Shown here: piece after piece, positions 1-10,296 of the stretch
How the letters are laid out: each line of letters opens with the position of its first letter
Numbering within the stretch: the first letter of the stretch is position 1
Origin: Breviolum minutum Mf 1.05b.01
Taxonomy: Eukaryota > Sar > Dinophyceae > Suessiales > Symbiodiniaceae
Length of the DNA stretch: 64,000 nucleotides
Direction of reading: 5' to 3'
Assembly (NCBI GenBank): GCA_000507305.1
Contig: DF239099.1
Span: 255,946 to 319,945, forward strand
Notes under the pieces: generated by a model
What the model was told of the DNA's origin: nothing
Database searches by the model: none
The model's input: the letters and a program-made list of their open reading frames with translations, nothing else
Translations under genes and position numbers: made by a program

Positions 1-104
1 CCAACAGCACCTGACGTCGCCAATCACGTTCGACTAATCGACCAAAGGGAACGGAAGGAGGTACTGGACACCATAAGGGCCTCCACGTTTGGCTGTGCGA
101 AGTG

Positions 105-240
105 GATGCACAATCGGATGTGCCGGGACAGAATTTAGGATAAATGGTTGGGTAAATGGGATATATAATCTACTGGTAAAATGTTTTACCCACTGATCCT
201 AACCTTTGATCCTAACTTCCAAGGGGACACCCCTTCTGAA
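105..240 (+). repeat. Family L inverted repeat L1
   Basis: CGGATGTGCCGGGACAGAAT-type left end; ATCCTAACTTCCAAGGGGAC right end. Confidence 0.65.
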
Positions 241-345
241 GTACAAACAAGTTATATATATATATAATATATAATTATATACACATTAAAAGTGAAGTCT
301 TTAGAGCCTGATATTTCAAGGGCTGAGGGTTGGTATTCTTAAGAA

Positions 346-455
346 CTGAAAGGGACCCCGGACAGCACCCGTGTAATTTCCATACTGTAGTTATTTGGAG
401 GTTTGTTGCTCTTCAGTTGAAATGGAAATTACACGGGCGCACAGGGTCCCTCTCT
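346..455 (+). repeat. Unnamed inverted repeat with GGGACCC termini
   Basis: GAAAGGGACCCCGGACAGCA ... and ...CACAGGGTCCCTC pair, as do GTGTAATTTCCAT and ATGGAAATTACAC. D1 follows within 12 bp. Confidence 0.8.
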
Positions 456-465
456 TTGGGAGTCC

Positions 466-546
466 TACTGTTGATGGAAGAAATCCTGCACCACCTGGGA
501 TGTAGAAAACCTTTTAAATACTGCAGGATTTCTTCCATCAACAGTA
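466..546 (+). repeat. Family D inverted repeat D1 (compact)
   Basis: Family D runs TACTGTTGATGGAAGAAATC ... GATTTCTTCCATCAACAGTA. Confidence 0.88.
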
Positions 547-684
547 TCCCTACAAATTGGGAAGATAAGATCATGAGAATTTTCTTCAGCAGGGCAAGCT
601 TCATGTGGCCCCATGGCATCTGAGTAGTTGAAGGCTATCATCTTAATCAGCCATTTTGGGACCATGAAATAAAGGTTTACGCTG

Positions 685-831
685 TGCTTGGAGGATCACC
701 CCAGTTAGTAAATAATTAGTAAACCCCAGTTAAATAAGCCATGTAGGCCATTTGGAAGGGGAACAACCCTACGTAGGAGACTTACTAACCATGGTTATGA
801 AACACTTACTGACTGGGAGGATCTTCCAAGT
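685..831 (+). repeat. Family B inverted repeat B1
   Basis: Family B runs CTTGGAGGATCATCCCAGTT ... ACTGGGATGATCCTCCAAG with an ACCATGGTTATTAACC core and GGCCATTTGGAAGGGG arm. Confidence 0.8.
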
Positions 832-1328
832 GGTCAACTATCATGGCAATGGAGTATCGCAAGTTTCAATAGGAAATACGTCTTCATTCGGGGTCCCTTT
901 TCAAGCTACACGGGTTAGCTTACCAGAGTGTAGACTTTATTCTTCCTACCCCGGATGCTCCATGTATGGAATATCTACCTTCATGTGTCATGAATTTGAG
1001 CCACGTGCAAATAAATATTCCATACGTGTAGCATCTGGGTACTATGTAATCCCCCAAAAGCTGAAAGATTAGCCATTGGCTGAGTCCATCATGTAACCCG
1101 ATGATGTTGCTTTTCAAATCGGCAATTGTAAAATTGTTCTACTGCCTTCAACTTTGAAAAGGAGTTCACCCGAATCCTCCCAAAGAAGTTGGAAAAAGTG
1201 GTGATTTTTCCATCATTTCAGCCGAGTCAGGGAAGCGGAAATCGAAACATCTCGTGTTTGAGACGGTGGATGGACAAGCCATTTTTGATGACAGGTCACT
1301 ACGCATTCAATATCCCGAATGAATTACC

Positions 1329-1459
1329 ACAAGGTGGGCCCCTATACTAGTTGTAAATGGAGTTGTAACCCGTGTAAATGGCCTTATAGACGAATTTTCC
1401 TGGGGTTGTAACCCTACTTATGAGTTATTTCACCCCAGCTAAAACTGGTAGAGGCGCAC
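1329..1459 (+). repeat. Family C inverted repeat C1
   Basis: Family C runs ACAAGGTGGGCCCCTACC ... GGTAGGGGCCCACCTTGT with repeated GGAGTTATAACCCC motifs. The right end gives the donor of the exon at 1460-1506. Confidence 0.82.
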
Positions 1460-1506
1460 ATTTTTTGTGATGACAAGGTTGACAAAAAGGTAGTTCGCAA
1501 GATATC
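1460..1506 (-). CDS. Exon, most 3' seen in the window
   Basis: Acceptor GGAACAG|GA. It reads YLANYLFVNLVITKN (or DILRTTFLSTLSSQK in another frame). The donor AAAAAT|GTGCGCC is the terminus of repeat C1. Confidence 0.5.
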
Positions 1507-1930
1507 CTGTTCCAACCTTGCACCCACCACCATGCCACATTCACACGGTTTTATCCCCCCAAACACTGCCTTTCACGACACATGAGACCACTTGCAGGAA
1601 GAGAGGAAAGGTTAAACCATTCCCCATAACCTGCCACCTGCAGCAAAACAGAGATGGAAAACATTTAGTTCATCCTCGAACCCCGAACACCCGGTTTAAA
1701 AGGAATGTTGGGTGAAACAACATTTTCCTAGAAATGATCCAATTGAAAATCCAATTTCTAAATGGTTGTTTCGGGTTCCAAGATCATGATCCGTTGGATC
1801 CCAAAAACCCATGAAACATGCAGGTTTTGAGCCCAAAAACTATCAGTTTATGATCCTTACACATGAAGGAATCATGCGTTCCCATGGGTGGTCTCCCTAT
1901 AAACATGGTGTCATCCACCAACCTCAATGA

Positions 1931-2030
1931 TACTGTTGATGCACCGTCTGGAATGTATAAAACCCTGTAAATCATGGGATAAGCTACCAACCTCAACTGG
2001 TGATCGCCAGATTTTTTCCATCAACAGTAC
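1931..2030 (+). repeat. Family D copy D2
   Basis: The loop carries CTGGAATGTATAAAACCCTG as in D3. Confidence 0.82.
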
Positions 2031-2290
2031 TACTTGAGATGCCGTCCTCAGCATCATGATGGGGGTGAAGGCGTGAGTTCTGAAGGCATGATTCCCTGAA
2101 CTTTTCTTTAAAAAAATCCTCAACAAAAGGGTTTTTTGTATAGTTTGGAGCTGAATTTCCTCTTTTAAAATGCCAGTCACTATACGAAACATCTTAACTC
2201 TTCGATAACGAACCCTATATCAAAACTCCACTTGTCTTAGCTTTGACTTCTTTTCCATAGCTGCCAGTGGACACCAAATTCGCATCTAAC

Positions 2291-2430
2291 CAACAAAGGT
2301 GATGGAGAATTGACCCAAGCAAGTGATTGTCTAGATGCCACTGCAAAATCTGAAAATGTAGGGCATCGCCCAATCATCTTCAACTGTTCGACTGTCGGTG
2401 GAGAGAATCTCAAAGGATTCAATCTCATCA
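2291..2430 (-). CDS. Exon, downstream part of the long gene
   Basis: Acceptor ACCAAAG|TG; donor TTGTTG|GTTAGATG. The 46 codons include RLNPLRFSPPTVEQLKMIGR and FAVASRQSLAWVNSPSP. Confidence 0.66.
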
Positions 2431-2489
2431 CTTTGGTTTTGTTAGTCATCAGTAGATCCTGTTAAAAAGAAAGGGCATCACTTAAAGTC

Positions 2490-2870
2490 ACATCGTGTCC
2501 GTCTCCCACCTCATTCTGGGCCTTTTTGGGCAATTGCTGCAGCTCTTGAGATGAATGTCTTTAGGCACATGGATCGTGTAACATCCTCAACCGCAACTGT
2601 CAGGCCCATTCAACACTCTTGCAAGCAGTAGCAATCCACGAACAAATTGGGTTGTCACCCCTGAGATCTGCTGAAAGAGCAGGTGTTACGGCAGATCCAG
2701 GTCTCGTACCAGGTCCCTGCCAGGGCTTCTGGAGCGAACTTCAGTCTCGGAGTCCGGAAAACATTTGATCATCAAGAATGCCTTCTTCCAGAAAGGCAAG
2801 CTGCAGGAGTGGTGCCATAAGCCATCCAAAATGTGCCGATCGATCGAAACCGACGAGGCGGGACCCTACC
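2490..2870 (-). pseudogene. Decayed coding island
   Basis: GC-richer, repeat-free DNA with coding-like minus-strand fragments in alternating frames: PFWKKAFLMIKCFPDSETEV, then GDNPICSWIATACKSVEWA, with stops between. This is the pattern of a frameshifted retrocopy or mobile-element gene. Family not recognised. Confidence 0.45.
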
Positions 2871-2888
2871 AATTCTCTAACTGGGGTT

Positions 2889-3001
2889 ATACCCTCTGGT
2901 AAACTAACATAGCGATCGCTGGAATATGTCCATTTTCAAAAGGAAATGCATCTTCATTTCGGGTCCATTTTCCATTGCTATGTTAGTTTACCGGAGTGTA
3001 A
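2889..3001 (+). repeat. Family E inverted repeat E1
   Basis: Family E runs CTCTGGTAAACTAACATAGC ... GCTATGTTAGTTTACCGGAG. Confidence 0.85.
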
Positions 3002-3009
3002 CCCTTATT

Positions 3010-3085
3010 AAAACCCCTGTAAGGCCATTCATAGGGGCCCTGTACACAACTCCATTTATAACGATCGCCTCGGGGCCAACCTTCT
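3010..3085 (+). repeat. Family C copy C2, partial
   Basis: Right half only (GGCCATTCATAGGGGCCC, CTCCATTTATAACGATCG). Confidence 0.6.
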
Positions 3086-3457
3086 AGGTTTAATCTCCAC
3101 ATCGCTCTCTGTTATGCTTCGGGATTTTGTCGATGGTTAGTAAACGATTAGTAAATGGTATACTTATTCAATGGAGTATCTTGGGGTTACAACCCACTTG
3201 CTAACCTTTTACTGACTTCCCGCGACATCCTAGTAGTTCAACAAACTCAGTGTTTTGGGGTGGTTTCTCAAAGTTTCTCAAGTTTTCTCAAAATTTGGGG
3301 TGGTTTGGGGTGGTTTGGTCACCCCAATGGCTCCTTACTTTCGCTCCTTTCCGTTTTTTGTCCTCATCAGCTAGGGAACATCTGATAGACGACCCAAAAG
3401 CTCAATTTGAAGACCAAAGGAGTAGGCAGCCATCAACCAATATGATTAAAACCATAT

Positions 3458-3680
3458 ATGTGCCAGGGTCTAAACTCCTTATGCTGGGGATGGTCATCCC
3501 ACCTTTGATAAGGAATCCTTATACTGGGTATATAACCCCTACTATTGGGTTGATGACCATCCCCTATTATATGGAAATAATGGGAGTTTAGACTCGTCGG
3601 GTGCGCGCAGATCAATCCACACAGTGAGAATGCCCCTGACACAGGTGAATGGGAGTTTAGACCCTGGCACATATGTGCGG
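3458..3680 (+). repeat. Family M inverted repeat M1
   Basis: TGTGCCAGGGTCTAAACTCC pairs with GGGAGTTTAGACCCTGGCAC; an inner pair uses GGGGATGGTCATCCCACC. Confidence 0.85.
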
Positions 3681-3843
3681 GTACATCTGTAAACAGTAGG
3701 CTATTAAACATGCAATGGTTTACAGTTGGCTTACAACAGTAGGTTGTTATCAAAATGCTAGGCTATAGCATCTTATAAAAACACAATGATGATTAAAACC
3801 GTTCAATAGCCACTAGTAGGGAGTACACATTGGCAAACTAACA

Positions 3844-3958
3844 TACTCTTGATGGAAGGAATCCTGCACCACCTGGGATGTATTATAAACCCTGTAAATA
3901 ATGGGATAAACTACCAACCTCAACTGGTTTTCTCGCCGGATTTCTTCCATCAACAGTA
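3844..3958 (+). repeat. Family D copy D3
   Basis: Full-length, with CCTGCACCACCTGGGATGTA. Confidence 0.85.
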
Positions 3959-4044
3959 GCAATGTGGGTCACATCAGCCTTCCAGATCTTCCAGACGAAA
4001 ATCATACCATCCACTAAGCACAACGGTTCGCAACTGATCCGCTA

Positions 4045-4182
4045 CTTGGATGTCCCGGGACGGAAGTTAGGATCAATGGTTCTTATAGTAGATGGGTTAT
4101 TTCACCGACTTAATTAATGGAGTATATTGGGGTTACAACTCATTGATCCTAACCATTGATCCTAACTTCCGTCCCGGGACAT
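4045..4182 (+). repeat. Family L inverted repeat L2
   Basis: TTGGATGTCCCGGGACGGAA and its exact complement at the right end. Confidence 0.92.
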
Positions 4183-4216
4183 CCAACCATACGCGGGTTT
4201 TGACAGCCACTGGCAC

Positions 4217-4284
4217 CTGGCTGATGGCGCTTGCCGGTGGCCATTCACAGCGCAACTCCTCTTGACCGCCAGCAGCGGCAAAGC
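4217..4284 (-). CDS. Exon, downstream part of the long gene
   Basis: A good acceptor TTTTTTCCAG|GC and donor CAGCCAG|GTGCCAG. It reads FAAAGGQEELRCEWPPASAI. Position relative to the phase chain unknown. Confidence 0.65.
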
Positions 4285-4400
4285 CTGGAAAAAAGCCGAA
4301 GCCCACTGGGATGGGTTGGTTTCTTCAGGGTTTCCCTTGTCAGCAAATGGGTAAATTGGTGGTTTACATAAAGAAATGGAGGTGAAATAGGAGCCCTATA

Positions 4401-4504
4401 TGGGTGTTTCCAACAATAGGGGGACCCCCAAATCATCCATTTTAATAGGGTTCTCCATTATAAACCATCCATTTTGGGGTACCCGTGTTTTTGGAAACAT
4501 CCAC
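4401..4504 (+). repeat. Family G inverted repeat G1
   Basis: Family G runs GGGTGTTTCCAAAAATAG ... TATTTTTGGAAACATCC with CCCAAATCATCCATTTTAAT. Confidence 0.85.
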
Positions 4505-4585
4505 ATTATGAATGGCCGAAAATAAATGGGGTATTCCTGGGGTTATTTCCACCCTACAAAAATAGAAGTTATTTGAGTGAATCCT

Positions 4586-4737
4586 CTACTTGGAGGATGG
4601 GCTCCCAGTGACTTGGATACCGTGGGTAATAACCATGGTGATCGTTGTTGTCCCCTAGGGATTGGGTTGTGGAACCCCTTCCAAATCGCCATTCATGCCT
4701 TGTAAATGGTGTGACCAACTACTTACTGACTGGGATG
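4586..4737 (+). repeat. Family B copy B2
   Basis: Left end CTTGGAGGATGGGCTCCCAG; right end ACTTACTGACTGGGATG. Confidence 0.75.
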
Positions 4738-4929
4738 TCACACACCACCCCACGAAGAAAAACAGCACAGGGTCATAATGAACAGAACCTGAATGGTCAA
4801 TTTTATCATGTGGCGATCGTGCCCCACTCCCTGACTTGTTGCTCATGTGACTTGTGTGTTTGAACCATTTGGTATTCATCCAAAAAAGCTCACTTAGAGC
4901 AGTGATCAGCACACTTATGACATTTCATT

Positions 4930-5021
4930 ATACTGGTTGGTTAATAGGGATCCTGGATCCTCAGAACTGCTTAATCCCTATATAACTGGGTAGTTTTTCA
5001 TCCCCTATCTACAGCAAATAG
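4930..5021 (+). repeat. Family H element H1
   Basis: Family H carries TATACTAGTTGGTTAATAGG, GGATCCTTATAATGG and AACTGGGTAGT ... CCCCTATCTACAGCAAA. Confidence 0.75.
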
Positions 5022-5248
5022 CCAGAGTATTGATCACTTGCTCATATTCTAACTGAGTTTCACCCATCATTTCACCACCAACCTGACATCAGCGAAAAAG
5101 AAGGCTGACTTTGAATCAACTCGTTTGGTGGCAATTCATTTCTCAACCCATTTCAAAATAAAACATGATCAAATTGGATTCCATTGTCACCCCCAATTTT
5201 TTTTGCGGGGTTCCAAAAATCTACAAAACATCTTTGAGTTGCAGCAGA

Positions 5249-5312
5249 AAAGAACCCTAAAGAACCCTACACGAAAGACCCTGAAGAACCCTGAACCCTG
5301 AAGAACCCTAAA
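5249..5312 (+). repeat. CCCTAAAG/CCCTGAA low-complexity tract
   Basis: About eight imperfect units of AAGAACCCTA/AAGAACCCTGA in 64 bp. Confidence 0.8.
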
Positions 5313-5485
5313 GCACCGATTTAAACCCTGGTACGATACCCAGTTGTTGGCTGATGCGCGAACTTGTTGCCCCCTGGCGCTTTTTCACTACCCTTTCTGC
5401 GCCTGCATAGCATCGCAAGGTGGCTCGGCTACCAATGGCACGTTGCTCCTGAGGCGATCGTTGATGTTGAAGGAAAACAAGTTAC

Positions 5486-5590
5486 ACCACCCCAAAACAA
5501 ATAACATGTCACCCCAAAAGAGGCATCATTCTGAAAAGGACATTTCAGCTTCCAACCATCAATTTTCAGGGGATATGTTCGTTTTCAGGC
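5486..5590 (+). repeat. Family F inverted repeat F1
   Basis: Family F runs CCCTGAAACTAACAGTTCGCC-like ... AGGGGCGAACTGTTAGTTTC with an ATCTTCCAACCATT loop. Confidence 0.7.
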
Positions 5591-5697
5591 GAGTACCTTT
5601 TGTTAAACCTGGAAACCTACAGGTTGACGGTGAAGGAGAGGCATTCAACTGGTCACCGGTTGAGATAATATCTATACCCATAGGATCCATGTATGGT

Positions 5698-5801
5698 ACA
5701 AGGTGGGCCCCTACCAGTTATAGCTGGGGTGAAATAACTCCTGTAAGTACGCTATTATCCAAGTTACCCATTCATTTTCGGCCATTTGTAGGATATTCCC
5801 T
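5698..5801 (+). repeat. Family C copy C3, right end lost
   Basis: Intact ACAAGGTGGGCCCCTACCAG start; the far terminus is not found. Confidence 0.7.
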
Positions 5802-5916
5802 AAAACATCATGTGCCCACACTCAGGTTCTTAACGATCCGTTCCATTCCATGCCAAGTATCGGTCAATTGGTAGATCTCTCCACCTGATACCGCTTCAAA
5901 AGGAAATTATATCTGG

Positions 5917-5948
<32 letters not shown>

Positions 5949-6162
5949 GTATCGGGAAGACATGTAAATTGGAATCTCATGAATGTAAATCTCCACCTAA
6001 TACCACTCTTAAATTGGTAGAAGATGGGCCCAGATTAGGGAGCGAGGCATCAGTAGTTTTGTGCAACAAAAGCAAAACTTTGGAACACCCTTTTTGGAGA
6101 TGAATACCAGGTCCACTACGCAACTCATTGGGTCTGAACTAAGCCCAGTTTGCAATGAACAA

Positions 6163-6217
6163 CCTGGAGGATCATCCCAGGACTTGAAAGCGGTTAGGAT
6201 CAACCAACATGTATTAG
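6163..6217 (+). repeat. Family B copy B3, left part
   Basis: Ends at the 9-bp duplication of the transposon. Confidence 0.8.
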
Positions 6218-6270
6218 CTAACGGGGTGAAAACCGCGCCAGCGTTTTTAGGGTTTTTGTAAAACGTGCAT

Positions 6271-6520
6271 TCTTGGGTTTGGTGGGGTGGGGTGGGGATG
6301 TTGACGTGAAAACTTGCAACACATCCGCATGCTACGTAACTTCTTGGGTTGGGTGGGGTGGGGTGGGGATGTTGACGTTCGTGAGAACTTGCAACACATC
6401 CGCATGCTACGTAACTTCTTGGGTTGGGTGGGGTGGGGTGGGGATGTTGACGTTCGTGAGAACTTGCAACACATCCGCATGCTGCGTAACTTCTTGGGTT
6501 GGGTGGGGTGGGTGCGGTTT
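6271..6520 (+). repeat. 75-bp G-rich tandem repeat, about 3.3 units
   Basis: Units start with TTCTTGGGTT at about 6271, 6341, 6416 and 6491 (spacing 70, 75, 75). Each carries four or five runs of 3-4 G (GGGTGGGGTGGGGTGGGG) and CAACACATCCGCATGCT. The first unit lacks a 5-bp piece. The G runs could form quadruplexes. Confidence 0.95.
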
Positions 6521-6599
6521 TTACCCTGCTGGCATGATAAATATATATATATATATATTATTTTTTTTCTTTTTCAAGATATTACACATATTGTAGTAT

Positions 6600-7037
6600 T
6601 TGTTTTTACTGCATGAGCAACCATTTGCGATCCATTGCGATCCATCAGCTGCACGTATCTTAGACAGTGGAGCATTGACATGTGTAAAGCAATCACCAAC
6701 CAATCCAGCACTCTTGATCACTGATGGAGCACCCTGCTACAGATCTTTGAGTGCCAAATTTGGTTGGCGACATGAAGCATGTAACCGCTCCAAGGGAATC
6801 TTCTGCATCAAAAAAAGAATTGAAAACAAAACGGTGTTGATTCACACAGGTGGAGTGGATTCAATGTGGAAACTGTCTAAATCAGCGATTCTCAGTAGCC
6901 TTGCGACCAGGGTGAACGGCCATGTCAATCCTAAATTGATGCGAAGCATCAGGATTTGGCAATGGCGTTGGATGAACTCCAAAGAAAATGTTTTGGAGAA
7001 AACTGGTCGCATGTTGGACAAACGCATGTGCAGCTGA
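6600..7037 (+). pseudogene. IS1595/Merlin-type DDE transposase fragment (145 aa)
   Basis: LLITDGAPCYRSLSAKFG (around D42) fits the second catalytic Asp block and IHTGGVDSMWKLSKSAI (residues 81-97) fits the conserved H-T-x-x-(I/V)-(E/D)-x-x-W-x-x-x-K block of ISXO2-like transposases, with Asp in place of the usual third Glu/Asn. The N-terminal half, zinc-binding region and any start are missing, replaced by tandem repeats, so the copy is probably non-autonomous. Confidence 0.75.
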
Positions 7038-7227
7038 AAGGGAAAAAAATCGCGCGAGTTTTCAAGACAAAAATCCTTGTGATTTACAGGCCATGATCTT
7101 AAAACCACTTGATTTTGCCCGGCAAAATTCAAGGATTTTTGAGATGAAAGTCAGTAGTTTCGCTATGGCGAAAACAAGATTTTTTCAAAAACGCTCAAAA
7201 CGCTGGCGCGGTTTTCACCCCGACGGG

Positions 7228-7345
7228 ATGTATTAGCCGTTTTTATGGCTATTTGGAAGGGGTCCCACAACCCAATCCTTAGTTTGCAACAACGATCACT
7301 ATGGTTCTTAACCAACTTACATCCACTGGAATGATCCTCCAAGTA
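7228..7345 (+). repeat. Family B copy B3, right part
   Basis: Resumes after the transposon with TTTGGAAGGGGTCCCACAAC and ends GGAATGATCCTCCAAG. Confidence 0.8.
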
Positions 7346-7858
7346 GAGGATTCACTAAAACTCCTATAAGTAGATGCTTCAGAAATCCGATGATCGCCGG
7401 ATGGATGGTGTTAACAAATCGTTGCTAAATGTTTGGGAATTCAAAGTGCCAAACTTCATTGGTGAAGCTGGATTTCAAGCATCAACAGTATCATAGGTTC
7501 CAGTTCCTAAGTAAAACTAACGCATTTGAATTCTGAAACACTGACTGCTTCCCTTCAGAAGCAAACGGATTTTCTTTGACTTTTTTTGGCTAGGGCTACT
7601 ATGGGAGAGGGGATGTTTTTTGATGAGTCATGCATTCTCAGCTTCACCATTTTACCAGTAGAAACTCTCATTCTAACTCCATTTTGACGATAATGCTGGT
7701 GCTAAAAAGTTGTATATTCATCCCAAGCTGAACCAATCGTCATAAAAAGCACCAAAAGAACTCAAAACTCCTGGGAAAAAAGCTGAGATTTAAAAGTTCT
7801 ACCCAAGTCTTTGCCCAGCTGCTAACACCCTCTGTATCTAACCCAACATCACACTCAC

Positions 7859-7943
7859 AACGGCCACTCTTTTCCGAACCTGGAACCGGTGATAACTCTG
7901 GACACTGCGACAAGCTATTGTTGTGCCGCAAGGAAAGAAGCTC
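7859..7943 (-). CDS. Probable exon
   Basis: Acceptor ACCCCAAG|GAG; consensus donor GCCGTT|GTGAGTG. One frame reads LLSLRHNNSLSQCPELSPVP, another ACRSVQSYHRFQVRKRVAV. The frame is unresolved. Confidence 0.5.
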
Positions 7944-8329
7944 CTTGGGGTTTTGTGATGTGGGGCCCCCCAGGTATCATGGGACACGTTCAGGGGAACC
8001 AATGATTGGACGTTTATTCCCCCCAACGGAAATAGTTGGCCTTATTAACAAGGGATGATGTTACGGCATTATTTCAAAGGCATTGTTTCAAAGGTAATGT
8101 CAAGAATTTCTATGCGGGTCCTCGATTTGAAGTTTTCTCTCTGCTTCAAATAACAGGTGTACAAAGCACCAAGTCATTTTTTTGAGGGAATCTGTGAATA
8201 AACATCACCTTTAACTGGCTAAAAATGATGTTTTTTTTTCTAAACATCATCCTTTTTGAATGATCTTTGTGGACATTTAGCAAAGCCTGTTTCCAATTTT
8301 CATCCACTACTTCTTCAAAACCTTTTTTT

Positions 8330-8390
8330 CCAGCCTGTGTGACTCTGGCCGACTCAAGTGAGCCACGAAAAAAACCCTTATTACTTTCCA
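8330..8390 (-). CDS. Possible exon
   Basis: The open segment (FFRGSLESARVTQAGKK) lies between repeat H2 and a weak donor AAAAAG|GTTTTGAAG. Borders unclear. Confidence 0.28.
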
Positions 8391-8482
8391 TTATACTAGT
8401 TGTTTAATAGGGAATCCTTGTAATAGTTTACTATAATCCCTATATTTACCTGGGTAGAATAATGATCCCCTCTATACCCTAA
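8391..8482 (+). repeat. Family H copy H2
   Basis: Starts TATACTAGTTGTTTAATAGG. Confidence 0.75.
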
Positions 8483-8879
8483 AAATCCCTAAAATAATCC
8501 GTTCTTCTTCATTACTCAAGTACTCTCACCTTCACCGTTTGGACCCTTCAAACGAAGGCGTTCACAAACCAAGGCTCCAAATGCAGCTGGAACAAGTCAC
8601 GACCTGGTGGCCAGTACTACCCCTATCACGGGCGCCCTAAAAGTTGGTGTACAAAAAAGGTTAGGAATCACTGGGTGATTTAAAAGCCACATAGATAAAA
8701 AACTGTATACAATAGACTTATACATATGAGGTATCTTGGGTAAACAATATCCTGGTGATCTATTCACCACTTGAAGGGCCCATCAAACCATGATCTAAAG
8801 CAAAACGCGATCCAAAGAGTTTGTAAAAACCCATGAGTTGCTTCACCTTCAACCTAAATGCTATGCAATATTCCACTGA

Positions 8880-9022
8880 GTTAAGTAGTTGGCACCTAGT
8901 TCGCTAATCATCTCCATGTACAAGCCATTTCGGCCGTTTGGAAGGGGAACAACCCGATCCTTAGGGGATTTACTAACCATGGTTATTAACCACTTACATC
9001 CACTGGGATGATCCTCCAAGTA
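8880..9022 (+). repeat. Family B copy B4
   Basis: Core and right terminus intact, left terminus decayed. Confidence 0.75.
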
Positions 9023-9383
9023 CTGCAGTACAGTACACCCTCCAAAAAAAATGCTTCCTCCAGGAATGCTCAACAAGGGTCGTTTTCGGAGCTGGTTCAA
9101 TCCGGATCCAACAACTAATCACCCAACAAACATCAACAATTCCCACGGTTTGTAAGATTTTTGCCATCCCACAAGGGGGTCATCAATTCTTGTTGACAAG
9201 AAATCCAAAAAATGAACTTATCTTTTCAAGTTTACAAACAAATCCGTCCAAAATTCCCCATACACTCATCACCACAATCATGCTTCAGTGGCAAATGGGA
9301 TGCCTCCAAGACTAGTATCCTTTACGAGTAGTCTGCAGGCTACTTTTCTTCCACTGAGCCATGATTCGGAGAAAAGGTATCCT

Positions 9384-9492
9384 CCCTAAAACAAACAAAT
9401 CGCCCCGAAAAGTAGGCCTGGCCCCAAAAGGAAAAGGATCGTGTCCCAACCACCATTTTTCAGACAGAAAATGCTACCGTAGTTCTAGGGAG
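9384..9492 (+). repeat. Family F copy F2
   Basis: Contains CGCCCCGAAAAGTAGGCC and GGCCCCAAAAGG. Confidence 0.7.
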
Positions 9493-9679
9493 TGTAGCTG
9501 CATCTGCTTGATCCCCTTCACTATTCATCGGAAAACAAAATGGACAGGACCATCCAATCATCCCATCTCAGCAAATTACTACTATAATTCCTAAACCTGA
9601 ATTTTTTTTTGGGTCATTTTGGGGTTGGAAGTCCCTTACTTTTTTCACCACCATTTGACGGGGGGAATTCCCAACCTAC

Positions 9680-9790
9680 CGCACGAAAAATGGTGGATCT
9701 CGCTATGCCCGCCGAGTCACTGGCCACTGAGAGATTCGAAACGATGTAACTGTTGTTCTGAAGATACTCCACCATCCTTAAAGTCAATGG
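9680..9790 (-). CDS. Exon, downstream part of the long gene
   Basis: Acceptor AATGGCAG|CCA; donor CGTGCG|GTAGGTTG. The 37 open codons read LTLRMVEYLQNNSYIVSNLS and VASDSAGIARSTIF. Family A copy A1 ends 11 bp before the acceptor. Phase link to e53 not established. Confidence 0.68.
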
Positions 9791-9801
9791 CTGCCATTGG
9801 T

Positions 9802-9923
9802 GGTTGGTGGTTCGAACCCCAACCCATTTGAAACATATGAGAACTGTCAAAAATGGGTTGGAACATCTTCCCCAAGCTACAGTAGGGGTGAAAATAAAAC
9901 ATATTTGAGTTGCGACCACCTAG
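9802..9923 (+). repeat. Family A inverted repeat A1
   Basis: Family A runs CTAGTTGGTGGTTTCAACCC ... TTTGAAACCACCACCTAG with an internal hairpin of CCCATTTGAAAA and TTTTCATCCCTACTTGGGG-type sequence. This copy is slightly longer and diverged. Confidence 0.85.
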
Positions 9924-10247
9924 TCAAAGTCCATGAGCAAATGAGCCATGCAACAGGGATAGATCTTCATGTGGAAGTCTTATGAAACCCACATGTTGTT
10001 TCAACAAATGAGTAATGAAAGACATCTGAAGCAAGTTTGTTGTAACAGAAAACACAATTTCACTTCAACTTGTTAGTTGCTTTACTTGCTTGTGGCAACT
10101 CCACAAGAAACGGGGCCAAAACCTTCACGTTTTGCAGCTGTGGACTACCCCCATCGGACATAGGGGGGAGTCACAGAAGCAGCAAATGTGTCGGTGACTT
10201 GGGAGGGACTTCTGACGAAAAAAGTAATTTCTCTTGAGTTGGTGATC

Positions 10248-10296
<49 letters not shown>

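Larger units (their letters stand above)
6218..7227 (+). mobile_element. Merlin/IS1595-like DNA transposon remnant, 1,010 bp
   Basis: The element is flanked by exact 9-bp direct repeats ATGTATTAG (6209-6217 and 7228-7236). Its termini form an inverted repeat of about 40 bp: GGGGTGAAAACCGCGCCAGC near the left end and its complement near the right end. Merlin elements, the eukaryotic relatives of IS1016/IS1595, make 8-9-bp duplications. Inside are a G-rich tandem repeat (6271-6520) and a C-terminal transposase fragment. It sits inside family B copy B3, whose halves are contiguous once the element and one duplication are removed, so it inserted after B3. Confidence 0.85.

Noticed and set aside
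5344..5874. 176-codon plus-strand ORF
   Set aside because: It runs through repeats F1 and C3 and has no domain-like content.
6247..6616. Three overlapping ORFs through the G-rich tandem repeat
   Set aside because: All are translations of the 75-bp repeat (length divisible by 3), not coding sequence.
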